NCBI RefSeq assembly: GCF_000740895.1
Contig: NC_025261.1
Span: 992,001-1,056,000 of the forward strand
DNA from: Theileria orientalis strain Shintoku
Taxonomy: Eukaryota > Apicomplexa > Aconoidasida > Piroplasmida > Theileriidae
Reading direction: 5' to 3'
DNA length: 64,000 bases
The first letter of the stretch is position 1, and every line of letters starts with the position of its first letter. The translations under genes were made by a program, and so were the position numbers. The notes beneath the pieces are model-generated. The model was given only the letters and a program-made list of their open reading frames with translations. It was not told the DNA's origin and ran no database searches. This document shows positions 27,458 through 38,700 of this stretch, in pieces.

Positions 27458-30400
27458 TTAGGAGTGCCTTGGCCTCTGCTGGTCGTACCTGTACTGATAC
27501 GACTCCTCCTCCTGGTAGTGCTGCATCGGCTGGTTCTGGATGTTGTACACGAGCTTGCCGTTCACGAGCGGGGTCATGGGCATCTTCGTCATGGGCATGC
27601 CCATGTTGATGGAGTTCATGTTCGGCATGGCGTTCATCTGGTGCGACATGTTTTGCATCTGCTGACTCATGGCTGCGATTTGCTGAGGCACGCCGGCCAT
27701 CTGCTGATTCATGCCCGGCATCTGCTGGCCCATGCTCGGCACCTGCTGACTCATTCCTCCCATGCCCTGGTTCATCGCGTTAATCTGCTGGCCCATTGAG
27801 CTCAGCTGCTGATTCATGGAGCCAATGCTGTTGATCGGCTGGCCCATTGCCATGTTAATGCCTGCGGCCATGTTCATGTTGCCCAGGTTTCCCATGCCCG
27901 CGTTAATGTTGTTCATTGCGTTCATCTGCTGACTCAGGTTCATCATGTTAATGTTGTTCATCTGTTTCATTTGCTGCTGCATTGCGTTCACTGGCTGGGC
28001 CATCGCGTTCATGTTAGGCATCTGCTGGTTCATTCCTGAGATGCCCTGGTTGACTGCTGTCATTTGCTGCGGCATGTTGTTCATCTGCTGGCTCATCCCA
28101 GGTATCTGCTGACCCATGTTCGGCACCTGTTGACTCATGCCCTGCATCTGCTGAGGCATGCTGGACAACTGCTGCGCCATCGCCGGGATCGGCGGATTAA
28201 TGCTGCCCATCTGGTGCGTCAGAGCCGGACTCATGTTGTACATCATCTGCATCTGCTGGTACTGGTGCAGCGACATGATGCCGTGAGGGTGCTGCACGTG
28301 CCTTCGCAACACCGCATCCTGCCTCGGCCTGAAGCTCTGCAAATTCTCGAGTGGGATCGTCAGCTCTGCTCCCTGCCTCGTCTTCTGCCTCGGCGTGCTT
28401 TCGAAGGAGTTTGCCATGGTCTTCTTCCTATCTGTGGGCGTCGAGCTCGAATTGCTCGTGTTTGCTGACGAGCTGAATCCGGAGGCCACTATTGGTATCT
28501 TCTTGTTCGAGAAGCAGCTCTGGTTCGTCAGGTTGCCCTTTGCCAGCGACACCTGCGCGAACATCGAGAGCACTGTCGGCAGGTTCGTTTCGTCTGCCTT
28601 CGTCTTCAGGTACGAGTTCACCTCGTTCGAGTAGGTCTGCACCAGCTCATTGGTGAAGGTGTCCTGGGACTCCGACGACTTAGACCTCTGCTTGTCGTAG
28701 GGCATCGGTCTCGGCTTGTTCAGCACCAGGCTGATCTCGGTGTCGAACATTCTTCCGTAGAGCAGGTGCGGCGGCGGCATGAACTTGTTGATGCTCGAGA
28801 TCGAGAGCGCCACTCTCCTCACTCTGAAGTCTGGCTTGATCCTTCCGCAGTAGAAGAGCGAGTACACGAACATCTTCGTCGGGATCCCCACGAATCCTAT
28901 TCTCAGCTGCTTGTTGATCCTCGTCGACAGCTCCGAGTAGCCCAGGTTCCTCACCACGTTGTCGTGGCTGTTCAGGCTCGTCGCCAGCGTGACCACTGAG
29001 TTGAGCGAGCTGAACCTGTGGTTCACGCCGAAGCGTCTTCCTGAGTAGCGCACGAACCTGTTTCTCGCCTGCGCACTCGGCGCCCCTTCTGGTGCCTTCT
29101 TCGTGCCCCTCTTCACGATTATGAACTGCTCCATGTTCCCGTCGTAACTCATCAGCTCCACGAGCCCTGTTGGCATGCTGACTGACGGGTTCGTCGACAT
29201 TACTTCCACCTTTGCGTTCAGGGGGACCATGAAGGCGTCCGAGCACTCCGACTCCACCTCCTTCAGCAGCAGCTTCTTGTCCGCCTTGTGGTCTCCTCCC
29301 AGCCTCAGGATCGAGTAGAAGGTCTCCTTCTTTCCTGCCTGCGTCATTGAGTAAAGCTTACTCTCCTCTCTGTAGTACCTGAACACTTCTCCGAAGAGCG
29401 TCTTCATTTGACTTTCTCCAGACTCAGATGTCATCAATTTGACGTTAGGGTCTGCGGTCGCGCTCTCCGGCGGCACTATGAGCTTGAACTTATAGTTTCC
29501 TGGCGGCGCGTCTATGAAGCTCAGAATCGTCTTCGTCTGCTTCGGGCCCAGCAGCTTCTTCGACGAGTTGACCAGCCCCCTCGGCGTCTTTTTTATTTTT
29601 TTAAAGGCCTCTCTGCACGCTCTCGGGCTGAAGTCTCTGCGCATCAGTCCTCCTGAGCTCGACCTCAGGTTCAGTGCTATTGAGATCAACGGCCAGCACC
29701 TCTTCTCCAGCATCCACGAGTCCAGCAGCTCAAAGTCCGAGTCGTTGATCACCGGGTCCTCCCACTTCAGCACCATCTTCTGCACGTACATTGGCTGCAT
29801 TGGCGAGTTGTCCAGGAAATCTCTGTAGTTGACGCTCAGCGAGAACGGGTCTATGTCGTCCCTCGGGAGTCTTCTCAGCGGCTGCGTCGGGGCTGTCTGC
29901 TGCTGTTGATACGTCTTGTACTTGTTCACGTTCGTCAGTATCGCCTTCAACTCCTGTCTTGACATCTTCTTGAGCATGTTTCCCTGTAGTGAATAGAGCA
30001 TGAGCAGCAGTGTGTTATAGTCGAACTCGTGCTTCGGGTTCAGTGCTGGGAGTGTGAAGACGTCTATCTCGTCGTCTGGTGGCCTGTGATACTGAGGGTA
30101 CAGATCTGCGCCCAGCACCAGCATGTGGTTCAGCGTCGCGTTGACCACCTCATTTTTCGCAATGTTCACCGAGTTCGTGTTCGCGTTTTTGTAGACTGGC
30201 ACTGTTATTGCCAGCAGGTCGTTCCTCTTCGGCGGCGCCTCCTCGACCACCTCGTGGGAGTTGAACCACAGGTTCTTCCCTGACACCATTCTTTGGCAGT
30301 ACTCTTGAAGTGCGTTTGATATTCCCGAGTTTTCTCCTGTTTCCTTTAGTTTAAGCCAAAACATTTCCACGTTGTATGAACACTGCTTCGACGGCCAGTC

Positions 30401-30891
30401 TCTCTTCAATTTTTTCCTGTCTATTATCGATGTGTTTATTGAGTTTGATATCTCTTTTGCGATATGGGACTTCCATCTCCTCTCCTGGTAATAGTCCAAC
30501 GCCATCCAGTTCATTTCCTGCAGGATGAGGTCGCGGTAGCTTCTGCTTCTCTGCGACGGCTCCGGCGCCAGTATACTGTATCCGTTTTTTACTAAACTGT
30601 ACGAAAACTTCCACATATCATACTCGCTTGTTTCCGCCTTTCTTTTTTCAGAGCCGTTAACGGTCTTTTGGTGATTTTGTTGAGATGGTCCCGAGATGTT
30701 ATACGCATTCATTTCACTAGCTTGTTGAGTATCTTTCGAATTCTTTTCCATCATTTTATACTCGTCTAAAATAAATATTAGTTGAACATGTGTGATGTTA
30801 AAATACACTTACGGATTATGCGATTGTTCTGATTATGAGCTTGGAGCGGCGACGACGCTCTGTAATCCTTTGCGTCCATGTCCATCCTCAT
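27458..30891 (-). CDS. HSA/SANT-domain chromatin protein, EAF1/VID21-like
   Basis: Two exons, 30891-30813 and 30765-27458, 1128 residues; the 47-nt intron follows an exon starting MRMDMDAKDY. Residues about 90-160 form an HSA domain (ILQEMNWMALDYYQERRWK), the helix by which p400, SWR1 and EAF1/VID21 bind actin and actin-related proteins. Residues about 375-430 look like a SANT/Myb domain (DFELLDSWMLEKRCWPLISIAL). No Snf2 ATPase is present, so the architecture fits the NuA4 acetyltransferase scaffold EAF1/VID21. The C-terminal about 270 residues are Met/Gln/Asn-rich with a repeating MxQQMxxM pattern, echoing the Gln-rich tails of p400/EAF1. Place of action: nucleus. NuA4 assignment is inference from domain order. 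Confidence 0.72.
27530..28290 (-). repeat. Met/Gln-rich tandem heptad-like repeats in the HSA/SANT gene
   Basis: Some 30 degenerate units of about seven residues (for example MPQQMQG, MSQQVPN, MGQQIPG, MSQQMNN). DNA units of about 21 bp on the minus strand share CAGCAGATG-like cores. Confidence 0.85.
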
Positions 30892-31044
30892 ATTATTGCT
30901 GTATTTTTATATATTAATGTACACATTTTAAATATCCTCTCAAAAGCGTATTCGAGCTGCTAGTCCTGGAGTTGACAATAGAGCAGTCACACCACATAAA
31001 TGTACGTAACGCGAATACTCATTTTTGGATATTAAGAATAGATG

Positions 31045-32272
31045 TTAGTTGAACGTTAAATCTCGATCCGTGACAAATTCGAATGGAAATGATTCTATCG
31101 TCGGTTGGGTTTCAAATGTGTTGGCGAGAAAATCCTTAAAATCTTGTTTACCCTAACATTCACGTTGAATTTGGATCCTCCTCACCTTAAACGAGAAGAG
31201 CATTGTTAGAGACGCATTGAGGTACCTCCAGTTCATGCTCTTCACTCTCTTGTTCATAAATTCCTTGATTATGTCCAGATACTTAAGATCAGTGAACGCC
31301 TTCTAAGCTAATTTCAAATTGACTCACCACTTACTTTGCAATACAGGTGTGGGTCGTTGTAGTAGAGTCGCTTTGAGCTCGTTCCGAATATGTAATACGA
31401 TCTGTGTAGCAAGTTCCCTCCCACTATTCCGTTGAACTGCTTCAGCTTAAAGAGCGATCTCACCGTTTCCTTCTCGTATTTATCCAACTTCTTCTTCATA
31501 GACACCCACACGAGCAAGTACCTAAACCACATGTTCAGATTCGGCCGTACTTGTTCTTCTCAAAGAGATCCTTTACCTGAGTGTGTATGAGTTTGCTGCT
31601 CTTAATATCTATCTATTATCTGCATATTCACGGTTGTGTTTCTCAATTCGGTACCTTATTTATGTAAAAAACGCCATCGGGGAACGAAATTGAGCTGATG
31701 GCGATGTTCGCGTCATTTATCACCTTGGAGATACACACGGCGGTGCTGGTGGGCCCGAAGGACAAAAACTTCGTACACGTCTTCAGAACCAGGTCTGCTA
31801 CTATGAAATTGTATAGGGAAAACAGAGAGCTCTTGTCGTCGTAAAACTGCGATAGAATTATGGAGAGTTTCGTGAGCTCGTCGGCGTGGGACTCCTCGGT
31901 CAGCAGCTGCTGCAGCCCGTCCAAACTGAGCAGCTTCGCGTCCAAATGCCCAGTTCTAGGGCTCTTGTTGTTGACCAGCAGGTCTTCCATGCTGAACTCG
32001 GGCCCGATGATCAGGTTGATCAGCGCCTGTGCCAGCGCCATCTGTGTGGACCGGACTACACACCCCCAACCCTTGTCAGTGTCGACCTGAACGAGGTCCT
32101 GGGAGAGGCTAAATGGCCTGAAAATGCTGAAAAGTCTGCGATGCTTGGGGTAGGAGCCCCTGGGGAACCGGTAGTTCAGGCCGTGCCTGTATGTGAACAG
32201 GATTCCAAACCCGGCTCCCAGCTTCCGGTTGTAGAGCACGCTGATGCTCTCCCTGTGGCCGAGACTGCTCAT
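31045..32272 (-). CDS. ATG4: ATG4-like cysteine protease (peptidase C54)
   Basis: Five exons on the minus strand: 32272-31655, 31576-31551, 31521-31335, 31302-31186, 31152-31045; 351 residues. The catalytic Cys lies in DKGWGCVVRSTQMALAQAL (C54 signature). Exon 3 holds FNGIVGGNLLHRSYYIFG and the DPH motif carrying the Asp and His of the triad. The end reads GKQDFKDFL, the place where other ATG4 proteins have a similar D-F-x-x-F segment. The second exon is only 26 nt and the following intron 29 nt; both follow from keeping frame and GT-AG ends. ATG4 processes or deconjugates ATG8, which in apicomplexans coats the apicoplast and is needed for its inheritance. The start at 32272 is the first ATG after an in-frame non-ATG stretch. 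Confidence 0.82.
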
Positions 32273-32400
32273 TCGCGACACGGGCTATTTTACAAAACAC
32301 GTACACTCATAAAAGTAAATTATAGTACAAGAACACACCACTAGGAAGTGAGTAGTTCAATTTTGGAATACATGTAAATCGGCTCACGTCTGGCGCAAGT

Positions 32401-32674
32401 TTAAAAAACCTTAAATCGTTCCACTCCTGGCCTGCGAGTAAAATTTAAATCTAAAATTTTTCATCGGACGCCTCGAAATGAGATCTTCGACAACTTACTT
32501 CACATAATTCAAATATGCTTCGTTAAAACTTAAAATTGTTACTTTTCCGGGAAGACTGCCTGCTTTATTCTGCGCTGCGGCCTGTGGGCCGGGTCTTCTT
32601 GGAACCCGCGCCCTCGTAATCGCTCGCTGAACCCCCTGAAATCGTGCGAGGCCCTGGCGAACCCTAAAGGGCAT
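32401..32674 (-). CDS. Candidate two-exon small basic protein
   Basis: Minus strand exons 32674-32499 and 32431-32401, 68 residues. It begins MPFRVRQGLARFQ, is very rich in Arg, Ala and Gln with no acidic residue in its first 50 positions (a mitochondrial-presequence-like composition), and ends NYVKPGVERFKVF. A good donor (AA|GTAAGTT) and a TCGCAG acceptor join in frame to a stop. It lies between the NOT1 stop (32752) and the ATG4 start (32272), in an unusually GC-rich block that is otherwise unexplained. It may instead be NOT1 3' UTR or ATG4 5' UTR. Confidence 0.3.
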
Positions 32675-32751
32675 TGACACTCGGAATGCCACGGCCTCTT
32701 CTACACCCAGAATGGCGCGCAGGGCACTCCCTCCACTCCCTCCACTCGTGG

Positions 32752-35700
32752 CTACGTCACGTACAGCTGCATTATCTTCTTCAGGTGCTCCTCCACCGGC
32801 TTGTTGTGCTGCACGAACGTCCAGAACTTCTTGAACTTGACCAGCTGGAAGACCAGGTGTACCACGCCCCAGGGGTGCGGCTTCACCAGCAGGCGCTCCA
32901 TGATGCACGTGATGATGAGCTCCTGCACGTTGTCCGCCCTCTCGAAGAGGTTCTTGAAGATGGAGACGAAGCGCATCGTCACCAGGTTCGGGTAGCGCAT
33001 GTGCAGGAGCATCGAGCTCACCAGCAGCTTCGACTTCGAGTGGATCACCAGCTTCTCCAGCAGCAGGTAGCAGTTGATCACCTTCATCGAGGCGTTGCCC
33101 GACAGCTGCGAGGCCATCGGCTGCTGCGTCGCGCTGCTGCCCCCGCCCACCTTGCTGATGAGTAGCGGGAGCGTGTAGCCCAGGTAGAGCGTGTAGTAGA
33201 TCAGGATCCCCTCGGGCTGCAGCTCCTTCAGGATCAGGCCCACCAGCCTGTCCGTCGGCTCCGCGATGTACGCGTCCGTGAGCGCCTTCAGCGTCGGCTT
33301 CTGTATGATGAACTGGATGTGGTTCACGAAGGAGAGCGGCGCCGTCTCCGGCACCTCCGTGGTCGTCGACGGGTTCGAGCACTTCACGTTCTTCGGCGTG
33401 CTGAAGGTGAAGATGTTCCTGAAGCGCACGCTCGTCGTCACTTCGCAGAGCGAGAGGTAGTAGCCGCAGATGAACTCCGGGCATATCTGCAGCAGGTAGA
33501 GCAGGATGTTAAGGATGCTGTCCAGCAGCGAGTCCAGCGCTCCGTCCTTCGCGTCCTTCGAGCCCGTCAGCGCCTGCGGCGTCTGCGTCGAGTTCGAGGA
33601 TGCCGAGGAGTAGTAGATGAGCACGTAGCGCACCAGCTGTGAGAGAATCGGCCACTCCGTCGGCGACTGTATCAGCGACTGCACCAGCTGCTTGCTTGTC
33701 GCCAGCTGCACCCAGAAGGGCGCGAAGTTCGTCATTTCCGTCGGGTTGCAGTAGAGCAGGCACTGCGAGATCGAGACGTGCGCGGGGAACGTGTAGTTCG
33801 GGTTGTAGATGAAGCTCTGTATGATCTTGAAGAAGACCGGCAGGCAGTAGTTTTTGTAGAGCACTGAGAGCAGGATGTGCAGCACCTTCTGCAGGATGAA
33901 CACGTCCGTCTGCACGAAGCCGTTGACCAGCTTGCAGAAGACCGGGACGTACTCGAAGTTCGGGTTCCCGTAGGTCACGCTCGGGATGCCGTCGAACCTC
34001 CGCACCTCGCGCTCCCGGTCGCCCATCAGGCCTCCCTTGCCGCCCAGCCCCGGCTGCGCGCCCGTCTGGTATGACGCGAAGAGCGTGATGAGCAGCGCCG
34101 AGGTTATGAACTGGTCGATCGGGTTCTCGTTGAAGTTGATGAAGAACAGGTCCACCTCCGAGTCCGTCTCGCAGTTAAGGAAGTCGATGTACATGTTCAC
34201 GTGCTTCTTGCTCACGTCGCTCTGCAGGACGCAGCGGTTCCTGATGTAGAGCCTGCTCACGAAGAGCAGCCGCAGGCTCACCAACCTGTCCGCCTGCGCC
34301 GCGCTCGAGCCGCCCGGCGTAGACAGCGAGCTGCTGCTGTTCATCGCCGCCGAGGTGCTGTTTGAGTACTGCAGCAGCTTCGTCAGCACCACGCTCAGCT
34401 TCGTCGGCTCTCCGATCGAGTGGACCACCGAGTTCTTGTCGAACCTGCTCAGGAACTTCAGCGAGAGCGGCAGCTCCTTCAGTGATATGTAGTTCGACTC
34501 CACGATGAGCCTGTATACCATCTTAACTACGAACTCCAGGTCTCCCGAGTTGCACAGGTACACGTCGAGTGCCGAGACCTTGATCAGCCTGAACCTCAGG
34601 AAGAGCACCAGCTTGTTGAAGGTCAGGTTCGGCAGCAGCGAGGTCGTGATGTTCAGCAGGTTCGCGTTGTCCACGCAGAGCATTTCCAGCAGACTCAGCT
34701 CCACTTCACTAACCACTGACGGGATCGAGACCGACTTCGAGTCCACGATGTTCTTTATCACTCTGCTCAGGATCAGCTCGTAGCACTCCGCCACGTTAAT
34801 CGCCTTCACGATGACGTAGTGCACGCTCCAGAGCAGCGTGAATATCTGGTGGTTTTTGTGCAGGAAGCTCAGCAGCAGCAGTGATGACGACTCGCACTTG
34901 TACAGGAACTTGCAGTGCGGCATCGGCACGATCGGCGGGTACATAAGCAGGTACTTTGCGCACTCCTTCAGCCTCTGCTCGAACTCGTCGAACTTCGAGA
35001 TAACCAGGTTCGTCGGGATGTTATCGATTGGCGGCACGATGAAGAAGTCTGGGAACCTCAGCCCCGGCCTCTTCTCCGTCCTCTCCACTCTCGCGATCGT
35101 CGAGGGCACCAGCGAGAGGTACTTTTTGTAGAGCTGCGAGAGTTCGTCTGTGTTCCTCAGGCTGTTCGCTGAGAAGTACGTCGACGTGCTCGACTGGCTT
35201 CCCGAGTGCAGCGTGCTCAGGAACTGGTTGTACAGTATCGTCGATATGTTATTCGCGTTCGCCAGACTCGCCACTCCGTTCGACCAGTTGCTGATCATTT
35301 CGTCCAGCGACCTTCCCATCAGTTCCAGCGTCAGCTGCTCCACCAGTGCGCACACCAGCGCCAGGTTATCTCTCGCCAGTATCTGCGAGATGTACTCCAG
35401 CCATATGCAGTCGAAGATCGGGTAATTTTCCGACGTGCTCGTGCTCACTCCTGCTCCCATGCTGCTTGCTCCCATACTGCTTCCGCCCATGTTGTTCGAG
35501 ATCGACACGTTCCCCATCGACGTCACCAGCGACGTGCTGTTCATCGTGTTCATATTGCTCATTGTGCCCGGGTTATTAATAACATTCGGGTTTTGCATTG
35601 TGCTCATCGTGTTCGGGTTTTGCATATTATTAATTGCGTTTGGGTTGTTCATGGTGCTCATATTGCTGGAATTGTTCATCGTGTTGATAGCCGCCGGGTT

Positions 35701-38700
35701 ATTCATCGTGCTCATAGTGCTAGGGTTATTCATCGTATTCATAGATGCTGGGTTGTTCATCGAGGCCGGGTTCTGCATAGCTCCCTGGCTAGGAAGCGCG
35801 TTCATTGACGAACTAGCTCCCATGCTCACGCTCCCGTTGCTCATTCCGCTGCCGCCCGCGCCCATGCTCGCCACCATCGTCGAGTAGTGGTTCAGCAGCG
35901 CCAGGTATATCTCCGAGGAGAGTATCGACATGAGCACCTCCTTGCAGATCACGTTCACCAGACTCGTGCTCAGCCCCGTCGTCATCGAGGTCAGGCAGCG
36001 CTTCAGCGTGTCGATCGAGGTCTCCTGCGTGAAGTCGATCTTCGATATGATCCCGCAGGTCGAGACGCAGATCGGCACAATCTTCTCGATGATGAAGATG
36101 CTCTCGCGGTAGCAGCTCTCGATTGCGTTCAGGATCAGGTTGTACATGTCCATGTTCATGACGCTGTTGACCACGCTGCTCGACGTCGGGCCCACGCCCT
36201 GCGTGCTCCCGCCGTTGCTTCCGTTCCCGTTCACCGTCGCTCCGCTCGTCAGCAGCTTCGTGTTAATGATGATCTTCCTCCGCAGCAGAATCTTGATGTC
36301 GTTGTGGATGGGCGGTATCTTCAGCTTCGTCTCGTTCGAGTTTGACCAGATGTTTCCGCTGAACCTGCAGCTCTGGTCGAACTCGCCGAGGACGCGGTGG
36401 CGCAGCAGCTCCTTCACGTGCACGCCCGTGTTGATGTTGCTGCCCACGATGTTGCTCTTCATCACGCTCGTCAGCGCGTCGATTGTCGGCGACATCGGCG
36501 CTCCGTTCGCCATTGCGACTGGGCTGTGCATCTGCGCGCTCTGCTGCGACGTGTGCGAGGGGCTCATCTGCTGCTGCTGGTTACTCGGGCTCGTCAGCGT
36601 CAGGATCAGGTTGTTGATCTCGAGCACGAGCACCTGCTTCAGGTTCTTAACGCTCTTGATCTCGTTGAGCAGCGAGAGCACGCAGAATGTCCACGGGTTC
36701 GGGAGCTTGAAGATCTTACTCTTCGCCACGTATGACATGAGCCTGCACACGAAGGGCACCGTCACTGAGAGCATCCCCTTTTCGTACGAGAATGAGAGCA
36801 GCATCTTCACGTTAAGGTGCTTCGTCAGCAGCGGCTTGTTCCTCGAGATCGTCAGCTCCCCCAGCAGCGCCGCGCAGACCAGCAGGATCTTCTTGTAGAT
36901 GAGCAGCGCTCTGCAGGAGCGCAGGTACTTCAGCAGCATGTTCACTGAGAAGGACAGGAACTTGACGAAGAACTCCAGCGCCTTCGCGCCCAGCGTCTGC
37001 AGCAGGCTCGTGATCTCCTCGAAGCTCGCCTCTCCCTTCGTGATCGCGTGTCTCAGGATCAGGAAGAAGAGCCAGTCCAGGTTCCCTGCGAGCACCAGCG
37101 ACTCCACCGTCGCCATGAACTGCGAGCCTGAGAAGGTTGCGAAGGCGCTGATCGTCTCCGCGCTGTTTTCCGGGACCTCGATCTGCAGCTTCAGCGTGTT
37201 GAAGAAGTCGTCGACGCCCACGTTCAGGATCGTCATCAGGCACTGCTCGTGGTAGAAGAGCGGGTGCATTTTCGGCGGGTTGTAGTCCATGTTGTTGCAG
37301 AGTCCTACCAGCAGGTCGTAGTCTCCGCTCGGCGGCGACTTGATTGTCGTCGCCGACTGCAGCGTCGTGCTGCTCTGCATTGCGGTCGTCGGCAGCGCCG
37401 CGTCCAGCCCCGGCTCCTCTCCGCTCTTGATGATCACCAGTCCCTTCGTGGTGATCTTTCCCTTGAGGCACTTGTCCTCCGCGAGCGTGTCTTGCGATAT
37501 CACCTCGTTCGCGATCCCCTGGTCCAGACTCGTCTCTATCTCCGAGATGTAGTCCGGCGAGGCCAGGATCGCCTTGTACGTCTTCAGCAGGTTCGGGTAG
37601 AACTTCGCCACCTTCGCGTCCGAGACGAACTCCTTCGTGAAGAGCGGGTAGTTGAACAGGTTCTTGATGTTGTTGAAGGCCATCATTGCGAACTCGATGA
37701 GCACCACTGAGTCCGACTTCAGGCACTCCAGCAGCGTCCTGAAGACCATGTAGATCGAGTCGATGTGCACGCTGTTGATGTGCAGGCTCACCAGGCCCGC
37801 CACGAATAGCGCCAGCAGCTTCAGGTTCCTCAGCAGCAGCTCGTCCTCGGGGCTGCAGTTCGCCCCGGTCGTCAGGTGCAGACAGAATTCGTCCGGCACT
37901 CTCACCAGGAAGATCTGCTGCAGCTTGTTCACGAACTTCCTCAGGATCAGGTCCAGTATGTACTGCGGCCTCGAGCCCTGCTCTCCGTTCAGCAGCTTAA
38001 TTGCGTTGAGCACGTTTTTGGCCATCTTCCCTGAGAAGATCAGCGTCACCACGTGCGACGTCGTCAGCTCCGAGTCCTCGTTCAGCAGCAGGTACCCGTA
38101 GATGTCCTTGTTCGGTCCCAGCGAGAAGTGCGTTCTGTCGCTGAAGTCGACGACTCCTCTTCTTTCTTTGTCCTCGAATGCTCCTTCGTGGTCCATGTGC
38201 AACGAGTCGCCCACTCCGTGTTCCAGGTGTGCTTCCAGCGACGTCGACTTTTCCGCCTGCTTCAGCTTGTGCTCGATTCCCTTGTAAAGCGGCAGCAGCA
38301 GTATGTTGTAGCTGCTAAGCCCCTTCATTCTCTGGTTGTACAGGAAGAATAGCTCCAGCACCACCTCCGTCGGGCCCAGCAGGTGGTGCAGGATGTAGAA
38401 CACCTCCGCCACTATGTTCGCCGACAGGTTAAACATCACTGGCGTCTCCTCCGGCTCCTCCTGCGCGCTGTACTCCTCGATTTCTTCGTTCTGGTCCTCC
38501 ATGTCATTCTTGTCCATCACCACGATCGTGTCGCTGTCCGTGTTCTCCGCCAGCGACCTCTTCGTCATGTCCGCCTCCATTTGCAGCTTCCAGTTCAGGT
38601 AGTCTATCAGTCCGTCTGAGAGCGCGACCTTTGCGTACTTGTCCGAGTCTCCTGTGATCATCGTGTCGATCGAGTAGATCAGCATCGTCATGAAGCCCCA

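Noticed and set aside
32495..33484. 329-codon minus-strand frame overlapping the end of NOT1
   Set aside because: Most of it is a shadow frame of NOT1 (Ala/Gly/Arg-rich). Only the part beyond the NOT1 stop is kept, as a separate low-confidence candidate.
36812..37726. 304-codon minus-strand frame within NOT1
   Set aside because: Alternative frame of NOT1 itself, Glu/Arg/Gly/Ala-rich without structure; NOT1 frame is conserved here.
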